From an uncultured Pseudomonadales bacterium (GTDB taxonomy: Bacteria > Pseudomonadota > Gammaproteobacteria > Pseudomonadales > Balneatricaceae), in contig CALJVT010000004.1 in assembly GCA_937773555.1 (NCBI GenBank), positions 353,998 to 417,997 of the forward strand: a stretch of 64,000 nucleotides of DNA, given 5' to 3'. The translations under genes and the position numbers were made by a program. The notes under the pieces were generated by a model. The model was not told the DNA's origin. It saw nothing but the letters and a program-made list of their open reading frames with translations, and made no database searches. This document shows, piece by piece, positions 30,324 through 38,604 of this stretch (the stretch's first letter is position 1; each line of letters begins with the position of its first letter).

Positions 30324-31076
30324 ATGTTGGATTACACAGCACCAGAACAACTACTTAAAAACAGAGTGATTTTAATCACTGGAGCTGGCGACGGCATCGG
30401 CCGCGCAGCAGCCCTTGATTGCGCCCGACTGGGTGCGACTGTGATATTACTGGGCCGAACGATAAAAAAGCTTGAGGCTGTCTACGATGAGATTGAACGC
30501 GCTGGCCATGGCCAACCGGCAATTTACCCGTTAGATTTAAGCATCGCTACAGATGAGAACTATATCGAACTGGCGCAAATACTCGAAGGAGAATTTGGCA
30601 GTTTGGATGGCTTAGTCCATAACGCATCCATTCTTGGCCAACGAACACCTATTTCAAACTACGAATCTCGCACTTGGCAACGTGTAATGCACGTGAATGT
30701 CACTGCACCATTCATGATGACACAAGCACTGTTACCGTTACTTGAAACATCAAATGATGCCTCAATAATCTTCACTAGCTCCAGTGTTGGCGCCCAAGGT
30801 AAAGCATACTGGGGGGCCTACAGCGTCTCTAAATTCGCAACGGAAGGCATGGCTCAAGTACTGTCAGAGGAAACCGAGAACACGAGCAAAATTCGCGTCA
30901 ACATCATCAATCCTGGGGCAACACGGACCAACATGCGAGCTCAAGCCTACCCGGGCGAAGACCCTGGGCTTAACTTAGCGCCAGAAGATATCATGCCAAC
31001 CTACCAGTACTTGCTTGGCCCAGACAGTGCAGGCGTTACTGGTCAGCGGTTTAACGCCCAAGAAATGTCAACATAA
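30324..31076 (+). CDS. yciK: YciK-family short-chain dehydrogenase
   Basis: A 250-aa SDR oxidoreductase. The cofactor motif is TGAGDGIGRAAA, followed by a HNAS-type segment and the catalytic YSVSK (Tyr and Lys) with an upstream Ser (TSSSVG). YLLGPDSAGVTGQRF at the end is typical of YciK, whose substrate is unknown. The longest frame starts at a TTG at 30297, but the ATG at 30324 (MLDYTAPEQLL) follows an AGGA and matches homologues, so I used it. Confidence 0.92.
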   Translation: MLDYTAPEQLLKNRVILITGAGDGIGRAAALDCARLGATVILLGRTIKKLEAVYDEIERAGHGQPAIYPLDLSIATDENYIELAQILEGEFGSLDGLVHNASILGQRTPISNYESRTWQRVMHVNVTAPFMMTQALLPLLETSNDASIIFTSSSVGAQGKAYWGAYSVSKFATEGMAQVLSEETENTSKIRVNIINPGATRTNMRAQAYPGEDPGLNLAPEDIMPTYQYLLGPDSAGVTGQRFNAQEMST

Positions 31077-31126
31077 CAACAAAGAAACATAACCTCATCT
31101 ATTAGTGAAAGCTGAACGACATACCT

Positions 31127-31417
31127 TCAACTACTGGCGTTATTAGCAGCGTAGGCTGCAACTAGTAATAATTTTTTCTGCCGTGTTAATTTCTTCACAG
31201 CAGCTTCACGTATACTTGCAGCAGATCGATCCGACTGGGGTTCTACAAACGCTATAGCGTAAGCTGGGTCTGTGCGAAAAAACCGCGCGCCTAACTTACC
31301 CCCAGCACAATGTTCTTTAAAACGTCTTTGAGGATCTGTAGTAATCCCAGTATACAAGCGTCCACCCAGGGTCTGCACCATATATACCCACCAGCGCTTT
31401 GGTTCCACAATTCTCAC
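31127..31417 (-). CDS. GIY-YIG nuclease superfamily protein (YhbQ-like)
   Basis: A short protein (97 aa from a GTG at 31417) of the GIY-YIG fold. The two sequence arms are WVYMVQTL and RLYTGIT; the conserved Arg (TTDPQRRFKEH) and the GARFFR segment follow. Small stand-alone members are poorly characterised; YhbQ can cut DNA. The longer open frame up to 31489 overlaps the start of the divergent DUF3549 gene and has no homology, so I shortened it. Confidence 0.82.
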   Translation of the reverse strand: MRIVEPKRWWVYMVQTLGGRLYTGITTDPQRRFKEHCAGGKLGARFFRTDPAYAIAFVEPQSDRSAASIREAAVKKLTRQKKLLLVAAYAANNASS

Positions 31418-31478
31418 CCCACTGAATAAAACTTGATATAATACGCGCCATATTAACCTACGCCAGCGAGCAGACCAA

Positions 31479-32513
31479 ATGCAACCCATGGAAACTTTGA
31501 GTGATCTTCTGCAACAACTGCAAGGTCAGTACCGCATATATGACATGGGCTGTCGGCTGAGTAAACTTTCGTCTACAGACTTTAAAAAATTTGAAGAAGG
31601 GCAAAAAGCTTATCCACTACCGTGGTTACGCCATGCCTGGGTAGGTATTTTATCTTGGTCACCAAAAAGCCTAAAACTCCAAGCCTCTAGCCCCACAGTT
31701 TGGTTTCTTAAACTGCCACTGGATGAACGTGGCCTGCTCATTCAAGCCGCCCGCGATGAATTTCTTAATCAGTTATTAGAGACTATTGGCACCAACATGC
31801 TAGATGAACAGGCCTCCAGTGAGTGGGCTGAACAACTCAAACACAGCAACCTTGCCTTTACGCCAGATCAGGCCCGTATGGCTGCTTTTCATGCTCAAGC
31901 AAGCATTACACTAGACCAACCTGCTTCCAGATTTTACCCAGCAGTACGAAGCTACATGAGTAGCGAAGACTCACAACAAAACTGGCAAGAATTAGGGTTA
32001 CAGGGGTTTGCTGATTTTGCCATGCGTTTAGATCAGCAACAGCAGTGGCAACAAAAAATCAGCCAATTGCCTGCTGCGGTGCTTGAAACAATAGCTGCAC
32101 AGCTTGAAAATCAAAAGCTAGACCACCTAGCATCTAAGGCCTTTATCTTGCGCGGCGAGGCCAGCATAAATAATGCTGAAAAAGTGGCCTGTTTGCGTGC
32201 TATTAGCCAATCTACAGATGCAGCATCACGCCAGCATTGGTTAAAGCAGATCTTGGACAAGGATAATATGGTAGAAGTTGAACTATTAGCTACGATTACC
32301 AGCAAGTGCAGTGACGATTTATTAAAGCCAGATTTGATGGATTTATTTATTCACCAGTGTGCTGCAGATCAGGGCGTATTCAATGGCTTAGTGCAAGAAC
32401 TTATGTACCAGCCTAAGTTACGCATAAAGGTACTAGAGGCGTTTAGAGCTGAAGACCGCAGCCCAAGGGTTATTCAGGCAATAGGTATTCTTATGGGACA
32501 AAAAAAGGCCTAA
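31479..32513 (+). CDS. DUF3549 family protein
   Basis: A 344-aa soluble protein, role unknown. The N-terminus (LSDLLQQLQGQYRIYDMGCRLSKL, then FEEGQKAYPLPWLRHAWVGIL and WFLKLPLDERGLL) is the DUF3549 signature seen in Pseudomonas and relatives. The rest is helical and could form HEAT-like repeats. Met4 at 31488 is another possible start. It converges on the DUF3726-like gene with only 9 bp between; a small inverted repeat GGCCT/AGGCC spans that gap. Confidence 0.82.
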   Translation: MQPMETLSDLLQQLQGQYRIYDMGCRLSKLSSTDFKKFEEGQKAYPLPWLRHAWVGILSWSPKSLKLQASSPTVWFLKLPLDERGLLIQAARDEFLNQLLETIGTNMLDEQASSEWAEQLKHSNLAFTPDQARMAAFHAQASITLDQPASRFYPAVRSYMSSEDSQQNWQELGLQGFADFAMRLDQQQQWQQKISQLPAAVLETIAAQLENQKLDHLASKAFILRGEASINNAEKVACLRAISQSTDAASRQHWLKQILDKDNMVEVELLATITSKCSDDLLKPDLMDLFIHQCAADQGVFNGLVQELMYQPKLRIKVLEAFRAEDRSPRVIQAIGILMGQKKA

Positions 32514-32522
32514 GGTTGCAAC

Positions 32523-33236
32523 CTAGCCAGGCCCAGCACCTGCCCGGGAGGCCTCAGTTTCTGGCACAAAAGAGGCCTGCATCATGCGTTTTAAACGGCT
32601 AACTAAAGCTGCATCTAGGTGTATGCCTTGATCCAAGCATCGTTCGCGCCAACCCAATAAATCCGCACCGTCAGTAATAAGTAGCCCGTCTATATCAGCT
32701 TGACCCATGCATAATAATAGTTCATCAGCTGCCACAAGACGCTGCGAAGGCTGGTACAAACCTAACAACTGGCCATCTGCTGCGATCAGCACACAACGCT
32801 GTGCCCCAGTATGGTGGGCAAAGTAAAGGGCATAACATTGTTGTGCTGCAGGTCTGCTCAAAGGTTGAGCAAGCCAGTTCATTAAACACGGCACAGCAAA
32901 GACTGCTGCTGCAACCCGTTTAATACGTAACTGAGGCACAGCCTTAGCCAAGGTCAAGCCTAACGCTAATTCAACCTGCACCAAAGCAGATTGACCTTGC
33001 GCGTCAAACTGCAGTTCTTGGTTACTTGAAGATACCAGCACAGGGGCGCTAATGAGGCTGTTAAGAGCATCTAACGCCTTATCGAGCAACTTACTATTAG
33101 CCAGACCTAGCTGAAAAGCAGCAGCTGCTTTAATACCTGCAGACAACTGATCCCCTGGGGGAAAGCCTAAACCTTCAACGCTCCGCTTTACCAAAAACTT
33201 AATTTCGTTCGCTGATACCTGTATCAACTCAGACAT
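32523..33236 (-). CDS. DUF3726-like protein
   Basis: A 237-aa soluble protein. The opening SANEIKFLVKRSVEGLGFPPGDQ and the following Ala-rich helix resemble the DUF3726 family of marine proteobacteria; I cannot confirm this without a search. No catalytic motif is visible. The start at 33236 overlaps the stop of the 566-aa gene by 8 bp, which implies joint translation and a shared task with that protein, the dipeptidase and the aldehyde dehydrogenase upstream. Confidence 0.6.
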   Translation of the reverse strand: MSELIQVSANEIKFLVKRSVEGLGFPPGDQLSAGIKAAAAFQLGLANSKLLDKALDALNSLISAPVLVSSSNQELQFDAQGQSALVQVELALGLTLAKAVPQLRIKRVAAAVFAVPCLMNWLAQPLSRPAAQQCYALYFAHHTGAQRCVLIAADGQLLGLYQPSQRLVAADELLLCMGQADIDGLLITDGADLLGWRERCLDQGIHLDAALVSRLKRMMQASFVPETEASRAGAGPG

Positions 33237-34929
33237 TCCCGAGCGTCTCACAACTCAATTTAGGCGCCACAGGAAAATACCAATCGTCATTAAACTCATG
33301 AGTTAAATCACTCACTACAGGAGCACCTTGGAACATAGTGTTGCGCACCCACAATGCAGATTTTGGATCAAACTTACCCACTCCAAAAAATGCCAACTTG
33401 CATCGCAACAGGTGCATAGGCAATACGTCTTTGTGCAGCAAGTTAGCTCGAATTTCTCCATATTGAGTCTGGGACATAGTAGCGATACGATTTACAATCC
33501 CAAGGTGCTTTGGCTTCTGCAATAAAAACTCTGCCACACTGGCATCCTTAGTATGGTCCATGACCATTAACAAGTCGTCATGGCACGCCTGTACAGCCTT
33601 AGCGATACCCAAAAACATTTGTACCTCAGCACCATCATCAACGCCCATTTTACCAAGCCTGGGTTCAATTTTTTCTTGCGAATAATACCAAAAAGTTTGT
33701 TTCTCATCAGTTTCACTAAAGTCATAGTCAAATACCCAGTCATAACTTTCCTGAATGCTGTCAGCTAGGTTCTGTGCCGATTGAGTTGGATCGTAGGTAA
33801 GGCTTTCATTAATAGCCAACTGATCTTCCTTTGGATTAACAATGGCTGGGTATAGCTCAAACAACAAACTCACTAATAATTCTTGAGTTTCTAGGCTGTA
33901 ATGCTGCTGGGCCCATTCATGCAGTTCACGCCAATCATGAACTTCTCCTTGATCACTGGCTAACCAGTCAGTTAACTTTTGAGTATCGACTAAAAGTTGT
34001 TCATTATTATTACTCTGCCATTCATCAAGCGTGCTCACTTCTCGCACATGCTGCATTGCTTGCAACAGCACTTGTTGCAGCTTAGCCACCTTTTCCTTGG
34101 CCACCGGCTCAGCCAAAACTTCTGCATAGGCCTGCTCCCTTTGGCCAATCCACTGACTCATCAATAAAGGGTGATTAATTAAATAAGGCGCCATACCCAG
34201 CCCAGTAGAATTACCAATCCCTAAATAACGCTGTAAATTAACATCTAAGTCCACAGCGTCAGGGTAATTTGGCTGGTGCACCATGTGGTGCAATTGATCC
34301 AAACTAAATTGACGTAATAAATAGCACACCAACATTTCAGCAGAAAAAGGCCGTGCTAAATCAGGGTGCTGGCGAGCAATTTTACCCCAGTCACAAGCTC
34401 CAAATTTACCAGAACCATACACCGCCGTAGTGCGGTACAAGTAGCCAACTTCAGCTAGCTTGTTTGGGTCTGGTTGCAGACCACTGCGCAGCTGGGCCAG
34501 CAAAGAATCAAATATTCGAGCACTACGGTTTCCCCGCGATAAGCACAAACTGCGGGAATCTACACGGCCAGCTTCTTGTAATGGTACATTAACCGCTAAG
34601 CGCTCGAGCCACTGGTCATCTACCTCACCTTCTACTAGAGTCATGGTTAAGTCCCACTTTTCAGCAATCACCCGATCATTACGGTCTTCTGGGGCCAAGT
34701 ATTGAGAAAAAACCACCAAGCTTAGCTTGCTATGAGGCATTTTAATATCAAACACAGCGTGTCCATAACCATTTTGATCTAACTCAAACTGGCTATAACT
34801 AATGGCCCACTGATCTTTTACCATGTGTCGAACTAATGTCCGCATGAAGCTTAAGTTACTAGAAAAACCTGCACCTAAACGCTCTAAGTCCATCGCTTGT
34901 GAAGCTGGACGCAATATGATTTGACTCAT
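33229..34929 (-). CDS. Uncharacterised 566-aa protein
   Basis: Not recognised. The protein is soluble with no signal peptide or membrane helix. The N-terminal 200 residues look folded and rich in beta strands (HAVFDIKMPHSKLSLVVFSQYLAPEDR, WDLTMTLVEGEVDD). Conserved-looking patches are LCLSRGNRSARIFDSLL, YGSGKFG, LGIGNSTGLGMAPYL and a YDPTQSAQNLADSI region; the last 150 residues are helical and acidic. The GNSTGLGMAP text could be a nucleotide or sugar site, but this is only an impression. It is coupled to the DUF3726-like gene and is 82 bp from the M19 dipeptidase. Confidence 0.7.
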   Translation of the reverse strand: MSQIILRPASQAMDLERLGAGFSSNLSFMRTLVRHMVKDQWAISYSQFELDQNGYGHAVFDIKMPHSKLSLVVFSQYLAPEDRNDRVIAEKWDLTMTLVEGEVDDQWLERLAVNVPLQEAGRVDSRSLCLSRGNRSARIFDSLLAQLRSGLQPDPNKLAEVGYLYRTTAVYGSGKFGACDWGKIARQHPDLARPFSAEMLVCYLLRQFSLDQLHHMVHQPNYPDAVDLDVNLQRYLGIGNSTGLGMAPYLINHPLLMSQWIGQREQAYAEVLAEPVAKEKVAKLQQVLLQAMQHVREVSTLDEWQSNNNEQLLVDTQKLTDWLASDQGEVHDWRELHEWAQQHYSLETQELLVSLLFELYPAIVNPKEDQLAINESLTYDPTQSAQNLADSIQESYDWVFDYDFSETDEKQTFWYYSQEKIEPRLGKMGVDDGAEVQMFLGIAKAVQACHDDLLMVMDHTKDASVAEFLLQKPKHLGIVNRIATMSQTQYGEIRANLLHKDVLPMHLLRCKLAFFGVGKFDPKSALWVRNTMFQGAPVVSDLTHEFNDDWYFPVAPKLSCETLGNV

Positions 34930-35011
34930 GCTAATACCTCAAAAAACCTATGCTGTGGATGCTTGGGAGAGTTCAAATGTGAACTCCAAAACAAAGGCAG
35001 ATGTTGGGCTG

Positions 35012-35995
35012 CTACCTCGGTCCGAAACCCGCCGCACAAAATTCTAACCAGTTACCACCCATTATTTTTTCTACTTCTACCTCATTAAAGCCTTTTTCAC
35101 GCAGCCCTAACACAATATTCGGGAAATCTGCGCTGGTTTCAAACCAGGACAGAGGTTCAGGCCAAGCCGCATTGTTTGCGGAACCTTCACCATAGTCCAT
35201 TTGTTTAGTCCAACGGCCATTGCGCATCCATTCTAAAATTGAAATAGGCTGATTAAGACACAAGTCACTACCCATGCCCACCCGATCAATTCCCATTAAA
35301 TCCACAGTCTCTGCAACCATGGTACAAAATTCATCTAAACGACACTTTGGCCCATTTTTAAGATGAAATGGGTACATACTAAACCCAAGCAGACCTTCAC
35401 TTTCGGCCAAGGCAGACAACACTTTGTTAGATTTGTTACGCTTGGCAGGCTCAAAAAATGTTGGATTAGCATGGCTGATAACAATCGGGCGCTGTGAAAT
35501 TTCAATCGCTTGTAGGGTGCTTTCCTCAGCACTATGAGACATATCAATAACCATGCCCACACGATTCATTTCTGCAATAACAACCTTACCAAATCGAGAA
35601 ATTCCAGAGTCAGTAGCCTCATAACAACCCGCTCCTAAAAGGCTTTGGTTGTTATAGGTTAACTGCATAATACGCACACCAAGCTGGTGAAAAATAGCCA
35701 CTAGATCAATATCATCCTCAATAGGTGAACAGTTTTGGAACCCGAAAATAATGCCAACCTTGTTTTGAGCATGTGCAGATTGAATGTCTGCTGCAGTGTG
35801 AACAGGCATAATCAAGTCGTTATGCATTTCAAACATGCGGTTCCATTGGCCAATATTTTGCAGCGTCTCACGACTAAGCTCATGATAAGCAATAGTCACA
35901 TGGACAGCACTTAAGCCACCCTCTCGCATCTGCTCAAATACTTCACGGCTCCAATGGCTATATTGTAAGCCATCAATCATCATCATTTTGCTCAT
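35012..35995 (-). CDS. Membrane dipeptidase family (M19) amidohydrolase
   Basis: A 327-aa zinc-dependent TIM-barrel hydrolase. GFQNCSPIEDDI, QLTYNNQSLLGAGCYE, MVIDMSHSAEES, ISHANP and VGMGSD are the metal and substrate segments of the M19/renal dipeptidase family. It is closest in layout to the dipeptidase found beside the dimethylglycine genes of Pseudomonas. The classic N-terminal HxD metal pair is not evident (IDGLQYSHW instead of DGH.D), so real dipeptidase activity is doubtful. The start at 35995 (MSKMMMIDG) leaves out eight residues without homology. Confidence 0.85.
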   Translation of the reverse strand: MSKMMMIDGLQYSHWSREVFEQMREGGLSAVHVTIAYHELSRETLQNIGQWNRMFEMHNDLIMPVHTAADIQSAHAQNKVGIIFGFQNCSPIEDDIDLVAIFHQLGVRIMQLTYNNQSLLGAGCYEATDSGISRFGKVVIAEMNRVGMVIDMSHSAEESTLQAIEISQRPIVISHANPTFFEPAKRNKSNKVLSALAESEGLLGFSMYPFHLKNGPKCRLDEFCTMVAETVDLMGIDRVGMGSDLCLNQPISILEWMRNGRWTKQMDYGEGSANNAAWPEPLSWFETSADFPNIVLGLREKGFNEVEVEKIMGGNWLEFCAAGFGPR

Positions 35996-36092
35996 TCTTT
36001 CCCTTTTCCTATTGCCCATCAGCTGCGCATAAACTTTGCATGAAAATCATCAAAACTTAAGGTTTAAGCCGTTATGATCCGCATAAAAGTAA

Positions 36093-37526
36093 TCAAGCTT
36101 TCATGTAAGTGGTCTTCACTTCGGTGTAAAACTCTTCAGCATATTTACCTTGCTCACGAGAACCAAAGCTTGAATTCTTGCGGCCACCAAAAGGCACGTG
36201 ATAATCAGTCCCCGCAGTCGGTAAGTTGACCATGACACAACCAGTTTTAGCATTACGCTTAAAGTGGGTGGCGTATTTAAGAGAGGTAGTACAAATACCT
36301 CCTGTTAAACCGTACTGCGTGTCATTCAATGCTGCCAAGGCTTCGTCATAGTCTGCCACTTTAATAACACAGGCTAGAGGAGCAAATGCTTCGTCTCGGT
36401 TAATGCGCATTTGATTCGTGGTATTAATAAATAATGCTGGCGTCATAAAATAACCTTTGCTGTCATCAAACTCACCACCACAAACCAGTTGACCCCCTTC
36501 GTCTTGAGCTAGCTTAAAGTACTCTTTATTTTGTGCAAATTGCTTAGCGTCTGCTGCTGGGCCAATAGTTACACCTTCTTCCAGTGCGCCACCAACCTTA
36601 AGCTTGGCCATACGCTCTTTAACTTTAGCCACAAATTCATCATGTACCCCAGCAGTCACAATCAAACGAGAAGATGCCGTACACTTTTGACCAGAACCTC
36701 CAAAAGCACCATTAACGGCGCAATCTGCTGCGTTATCTAAATCTGCATCGTCCAGCACTATCAAGGCATTTTTGCTGCCCATTTCTAGCTGGAACTTGGT
36801 GAGATTACTAGCAGCAGCCACCGCTACACGCTTACCTACTGCCAAAGAACCCGTAAATGTGATGGCATCAATAGTCTCTGAAGTAATTAATTTTTCACCT
36901 ACGCTAGAGCCAGAACCCATCACTAAATTAAATAGGCCTGCAGGAATGTCTTGCTTGGCAATAATTTCAGCAAGCAACACAGCACTGGCTGGGGTTAGGT
37001 TAGCTGGTTTCCAGATCACTGCGTTACCGAAGGCCAAGGCAGGGGCAATTTTCCAAGACGCTGTGGCAGTTGGGAAGTTCCAAGGACTAATTACAGCCAC
37101 GACACCCATAGGCTCACGGCGGACATCGATTTCTACACCCGGACGCACAGAGTCTGCAGTGTCGCCCATTTGGCGCAATACTTCAGCAGCATAATACTGA
37201 AAGAACTGACCGGCCCGATAAACTTCACCGCGGCCTTCTGCACGAGGCTTACCTTCTTCACGTGAGAGCACTTCGCCAAGCTCATCACAACGCCCAATCA
37301 TTTCATCACCAATCGCTTGTAACACACGCTGCTTAGCTTCTAATCCTGTGGCCTGCCACTCAACCTGGGCCACACGGGCAGCTGCAATAGCTTGATCCAC
37401 TTGTTCAGCTGACGCTTGAGCAAACTCACCAACAATTTCACTATGGTCTGAAGGGTTAATATTTTTAACCGTTGATTCTCCATCTACCCACTGACCAGCG
37501 ATGTAGTTCTTTTGTACTTGGTTCAT
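36093..37526 (-). CDS. Aldehyde dehydrogenase, alpha-ketoglutarate-semialdehyde type
   Basis: A 477-aa NAD(P)-dependent aldehyde dehydrogenase. Glu248 and catalytic Cys282 (GSGQKCTA) are in place, with the cofactor segment SPWNFPTA and FTGSLAVGK. The Glu loop reads LEMGSKN, not LELGGKN. The C-terminal PFGGRKNSSFGSREQGKYA and FYTEVKTTY match the ketoglutarate-semialdehyde dehydrogenase (YcbD-like) group, which finishes sugar-acid and hydroxyproline breakdown. It probably forms one unit with the dipeptidase gene and is divergent from a LysR gene. Confidence 0.87.
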   Translation of the reverse strand: MNQVQKNYIAGQWVDGESTVKNINPSDHSEIVGEFAQASAEQVDQAIAAARVAQVEWQATGLEAKQRVLQAIGDEMIGRCDELGEVLSREEGKPRAEGRGEVYRAGQFFQYYAAEVLRQMGDTADSVRPGVEIDVRREPMGVVAVISPWNFPTATASWKIAPALAFGNAVIWKPANLTPASAVLLAEIIAKQDIPAGLFNLVMGSGSSVGEKLITSETIDAITFTGSLAVGKRVAVAAASNLTKFQLEMGSKNALIVLDDADLDNAADCAVNGAFGGSGQKCTASSRLIVTAGVHDEFVAKVKERMAKLKVGGALEEGVTIGPAADAKQFAQNKEYFKLAQDEGGQLVCGGEFDDSKGYFMTPALFINTTNQMRINRDEAFAPLACVIKVADYDEALAALNDTQYGLTGGICTTSLKYATHFKRNAKTGCVMVNLPTAGTDYHVPFGGRKNSSFGSREQGKYAEEFYTEVKTTYMKA

Positions 37527-37593
37527 GTTAGCTCCTGTTTTGCCTTAACTGGCATACTTTTATATTAGTTAACCGCATTTTAAACCGACAGGC

Positions 37594-37630
37594 TTGATAA
37601 TAATAATTAATTAAATGTATTATTTGATAA
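37594..37630. promoter_or_regulatory. Candidate LysR operator between the aldehyde dehydrogenase and lysR genes
   Basis: The 138-bp divergent gap carries two direct copies of TTGATAA starting exactly 30 bp apart (37,594 and 37,624), about three DNA turns. Between them is an AT-rich stretch with ATAAT...ATTAT arms. LysR proteins bind such AT-rich T-N11-A dyads between divergent genes. This is inferred from position and pattern only. Confidence 0.4.
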
Positions 37631-37664
37631 GTTTAACTAAAAATCGAACTATAGGGTTAATGCC

Positions 37665-38579
37665 ATGCTGCCAGATATAAAAATAGCTCAAATTAACACT
37701 TTTTTAACTGTAGCCCAGTGCAAAAATTTTCGCCAGGCGGCAAGCCTCCTTTGTAGGTCTCAGCCAGCTGTGAGTTTGGCCATAAAGCAGCTTGAGCAAT
37801 CACTTGGAGCAGCTCTATTCAACCCTGAGCGCCATGGAGAACTCAGCGCCTTTGGTATAGCTTTTTTACCGGAGGCAAAAGCCCTTTATAAACATTATGA
37901 AACCACCTTACATAATGGTTTGAGTATGGCACAAGGCCAGTCTGGCATTATTAAGTTGGGTGTTTTACCGTCTGTTGCAAAAACTGTACTCACCCATATT
38001 CTTCGCGCTTTTCTAGCACAACACCCGCTAGTTCACCTGCAAGTGCAAGATGATAATGGTGATAACTTAAGAGATAAGGTGCTCGATGGACGGATTGACC
38101 TAGCCATTAGTAGTATTTGGCAAACCGAACTAGACCTTCACCATACTCACTTATGCGCAGACCGCGTGGGCCTTGTCGCCCGTAAAGCTCATCCGTGGAT
38201 GCAGATAGGCAATGATATTAATTGGATGGAACTAGGCCAACAAAAACTTATTCGCAATGGCACCACACCACTAGTTGACAATACCCCTGCACAAACGTTT
38301 TTATCTGCCCCAATGCAGGTAACCCATATGACTTCACTAATTGCTATGTTGGAAGCAGGTGCAGGTATTACTACGCTGCCATGGATGGCTTTTCCAAAGG
38401 ACAACGATGAACTTGCATTTAGGCTAATTGAAGAACCACCTATAAGACGTCAGATTGCCCTACTTAGCTCTCGCCATCATCAACAAATGCCAGTAGCTGC
38501 TGCCCTAAAAAAAATAATCATCGACACATTTAAGCAACGAGGCAAACATCTTGAAAGCCCCAAACAGCTAATCACCTAA
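37665..38579 (+). CDS. LysR-family transcriptional regulator
   Basis: A 304-aa regulator. The N-terminal winged helix-turn-helix is clear (FLTVAQCKNFRQAASLLCRSQPAVSLAIKQLEQSLGAALF), followed by the periplasmic-binding-protein-like effector domain (IIKLGVLPSV..., DLAISSIW, GAGITTLPWMA). It is divergent from the aldehyde dehydrogenase gene and so probably controls it, the dipeptidase and perhaps the whole 32.5-37.5 kb block. Effector unknown. Confidence 0.9.
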   Translation: MLPDIKIAQINTFLTVAQCKNFRQAASLLCRSQPAVSLAIKQLEQSLGAALFNPERHGELSAFGIAFLPEAKALYKHYETTLHNGLSMAQGQSGIIKLGVLPSVAKTVLTHILRAFLAQHPLVHLQVQDDNGDNLRDKVLDGRIDLAISSIWQTELDLHHTHLCADRVGLVARKAHPWMQIGNDINWMELGQQKLIRNGTTPLVDNTPAQTFLSAPMQVTHMTSLIAMLEAGAGITTLPWMAFPKDNDELAFRLIEEPPIRRQIALLSSRHHQQMPVAAALKKIIIDTFKQRGKHLESPKQLIT

Positions 38580-38604
38580 TCACCTTGGTTAAAAGCATGG
38601 TGTT

